From positions 17,714 through 81,713 of the forward strand of contig CANOKL010000014.1 of NCBI GenBank assembly GCA_947566645.1: 64,000 nt of DNA. Direction: 5' to 3'. Positions within the stretch are counted from its first letter, which is position 1. Each line of letters opens with the position of its first letter. Positions 63,601 through 64,000 of this stretch are shown here, in pieces. Source of the DNA: an uncultured Lachnospiraceae bacterium. Its GTDB lineage: Bacteria > Bacillota > Clostridia > Lachnospirales > Lachnospiraceae. The notes under the pieces are model-generated. The model did not search any database and was not told the DNA's origin. It worked only from the letters and a program-made list of their open reading frames with translations. Position numbers and translations under genes: made by a program.

Positions 63601-64000
63601 GCAAAAGAGAGAAGGATGTAACAGCTCAGGCAAAAACAGCAGGCTATGACCAGACAAAAACAGGATGGCAGACAGTGACGGTATCCTTTACAGAGAAGGG
63701 AAAAACGTTTTCCGGTACATTTGATGTATTTGTAAAGGAAAAAACAGAGCCTGCAGAACTTAACAGGAAGGCGCTAGAGGCGGCCATTGACCGTACAGAA
63801 GGTCTGGTAAAGGATGATTATACATCATCAAGCTGGGGAAAATACCAGACAGCGCTTACAGCTGCACGCCAGGCAATGGAAAGCCAGACTGTAACCCAGG
63901 ATGAGGTGGATGCAGCGGCAGTGGACTTAAGAGAAGCAATTGCGGCATTGGATAGAGCAGATAAGAGAAGCCTGAATGATGCAATAAAACGTGCTGGTGA
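60681..64000 (+). CDS. secreted multidomain GH43 protein with CBM6, Ig-like and FIVAR modules, cut by window edge
   Basis: The frame is open from ATG 60681 (AGAAAGGG upstream) to the window end, at least 1106 residues. A signal peptide (about 1-33) is followed by a GH43 five-blade propeller (about 40-320) with D51 in NGDPYV, D151 in SIDGSV and E203 in TEGSF. Then come a beta-sandwich (about 325-520), a CBM6-like domain (about 525-670, GYTDQQFRIGWNQTGEWYKYNI), a concanavalin-like domain (about 675-850), a Big_2-like domain, a bacterial Ig domain (TGIKVTAPTKREYVQGQAL) and the first FIVAR modules. It probably releases arabinose or xylose outside the cell. The 3' end is not visible. Confidence 0.88.
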   Translation, partial: MKKGKMIKLKKGICVLLSALLFSTGYGPAAAAYSNPVKDISDSWDEYGNGDPYVMKFNGTYYLYVSTRDNEKGVKCWSSRDMVNWKYEGNCIAQGNSMDTSKAAYAPELAYYNGKFYMYTSPAGQGHYVFESDNPTGPFQKVTDNFGHSIDGSVFVDDDGKWYFYYASDQGIRVKEMSSPTALAGAEVTLGGTQMNPGGGWTEGSFLIKKDGRYFLTYTGNHVHSKGYRINYSVGTSPKNFQKGMGNPVLLNTEDGIVGLGHSSTVLGPDLSTYYLIYHNLEGRNQWGWPIRNMNMDRIAFNGDKMTVLGPTTTEQEDPALPKICGYFDSADTPGWSAAGGNAGEENPAAVNEGWLDMKENTNFLSEDTLAGNYTAEYNVSSESKTGEIGGYFAYTDENNYGKAGIDLSAGTLKITKKTGGTETISEKNIAKSFNRDYDFSALHTLRIQREKIRKGNDGNTTEEEQYTFYFDNREVGKEVISGIGDGRIGYYTKDCSARMGFIAGSQEYGDSGIFNAYKPVPGVIQAVHFNDGKDGYYDKTPNNHLGLNEGYYRNTPVDIGYTDQQFRIGWNQTGEWYKYNIQVAETGTYDFGLKYVSALDGELAYNLYVDDELVVDREKLTRTKDWASYRTAIRRNIPLTEGHHTIKLETAAGEFDFRELKFVKSEKVEPLYVDYSKPDDGNTYSNGKFRVEDEKLTIDAVGKRLYGSKNWGDYSVEADVTPEDSINCGVILRVNNPSLGGAGDDSQLGTDFYQGYFVGLSSGSIVLGKQNYDWKELQRTNKNIQIGKTYHLRIEAVKDRIRVFVNDEKEPAIDYTDMEDPFMNGKVGFRVHFASTSFDNLMVYEDKADLADQLKKVQIITVEECFEKAAGDAEFSLNAKSNGDGNLSYSVDNDAVLSVDAAGKVTIKGEGTAHIAITASGTDTYKPAKKTVTVIVKDDELTGIKVTAPTKREYVQGQALDQTGLMVTAVYNSKREKDVTAQAKTAGYDQTKTGWQTVTVSFTEKGKTFSGTFDVFVKEKTEPAELNRKALEAAIDRTEGLVKDDYTSSSWGKYQTALTAARQAMESQTVTQDEVDAAAVDLREAIAALDRADKRSLNDAIKRAG
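63734..64000 (+). repeat. near-identical copy of the Ig/FIVAR junction of the giant glycosidase gene
   Basis: From GTAAAGGAAAAAACAGAGCC to the window end, the DNA matches 40546-40812 of the giant gene with only scattered changes (about nine in ten bases equal by eye). The preceding Ig domain is clearly more diverged, so identity rises sharply at this point. This suggests recent copying or gene conversion of the FIVAR cassette. Confidence 0.85.

Overview
The window reads as a low-to-mid GC Firmicute chromosome, most likely a gut Lachnospiraceae (Clostridium cluster XIVa type). The signs are strong purine-rich Shine-Dalgarno sites, many CUT1 sugar ABC transporters each with a lipoprotein binding protein, YesM/YesN-type two-component pairs, LL-diaminopimelate aminotransferase (DapL), glnA next to an ANTAR regulator, and large secreted glycoside hydrolases with FIVAR and Big_2 modules. 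The species assignment is inference. I see no rRNA, tRNA or CRISPR array.

Layout. 0-2.2 kb: the end of a GH78 alpha-L-rhamnosidase and a GPH sugar symporter. 2.4-8.8 kb: an alpha-galactoside locus (binding protein, two permeases, GH36 alpha-galactosidase with D478/D548) and an AraC regulator on the other strand. 8.9-11.5 kb: a second AraC regulator divergent from a GH30 glycosidase. 11.5-19.3 kb: a mobile-element block whose order (opposed XRE repressor, sigma factor, small HTH protein) matches the regulatory end of Tn916-type elements, but with three tandem large serine recombinases in place of xis/int and no conjugation genes. 19.1-19.9 kb: an orphan ORF and two truncated insertion sequences (IS1182-like and IS66-like) fused together.

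20-31.2 kb is housekeeping: a ferritin-like protein; glnA with an attenuator leader and a downstream ANTAR antiterminator gene; dapF and dapL with a structured leader between them; a GNAT acetyltransferase; a YbaK/ProX-like deacylase; a PIN toxin-antitoxin pair; and the FMN-riboswitch-controlled ribD-ribE-ribBA-ribH operon.

31.2-64 kb is a chain of carbohydrate loci. First, a YesMN pair faces a transporter whose binding-protein gene carries an in-frame TGA, followed by a 1909-residue secreted GH/CBM32/FIVAR/Big_2 protein. Second, a six-hairpin glycosidase-like protein and a GH31 enzyme with its transporter face a LacI regulator across a promoter region with two matching operators. Third, a second YesMN pair precedes a complete transporter, a GH2 enzyme and a large secreted GH43 protein that runs off the window. 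The two giant secreted proteins share a nearly identical FIVAR module at DNA level.

The most unusual signal is a family of GC-rich palindromes (four copies, near 24.95, 31.13, 45.14 and 52.11 kb). Each begins inside the 3' end of a gene, so that dapL, ribH, the six-hairpin gene and the lacI-type gene all end in LGTGYF or LGTGHF; only the six-hairpin protein adds two residues after it. A second palindrome family (25.78 and 27.13 kb) brackets the YbaK/toxin-antitoxin segment and shows compensatory changes in its stem.
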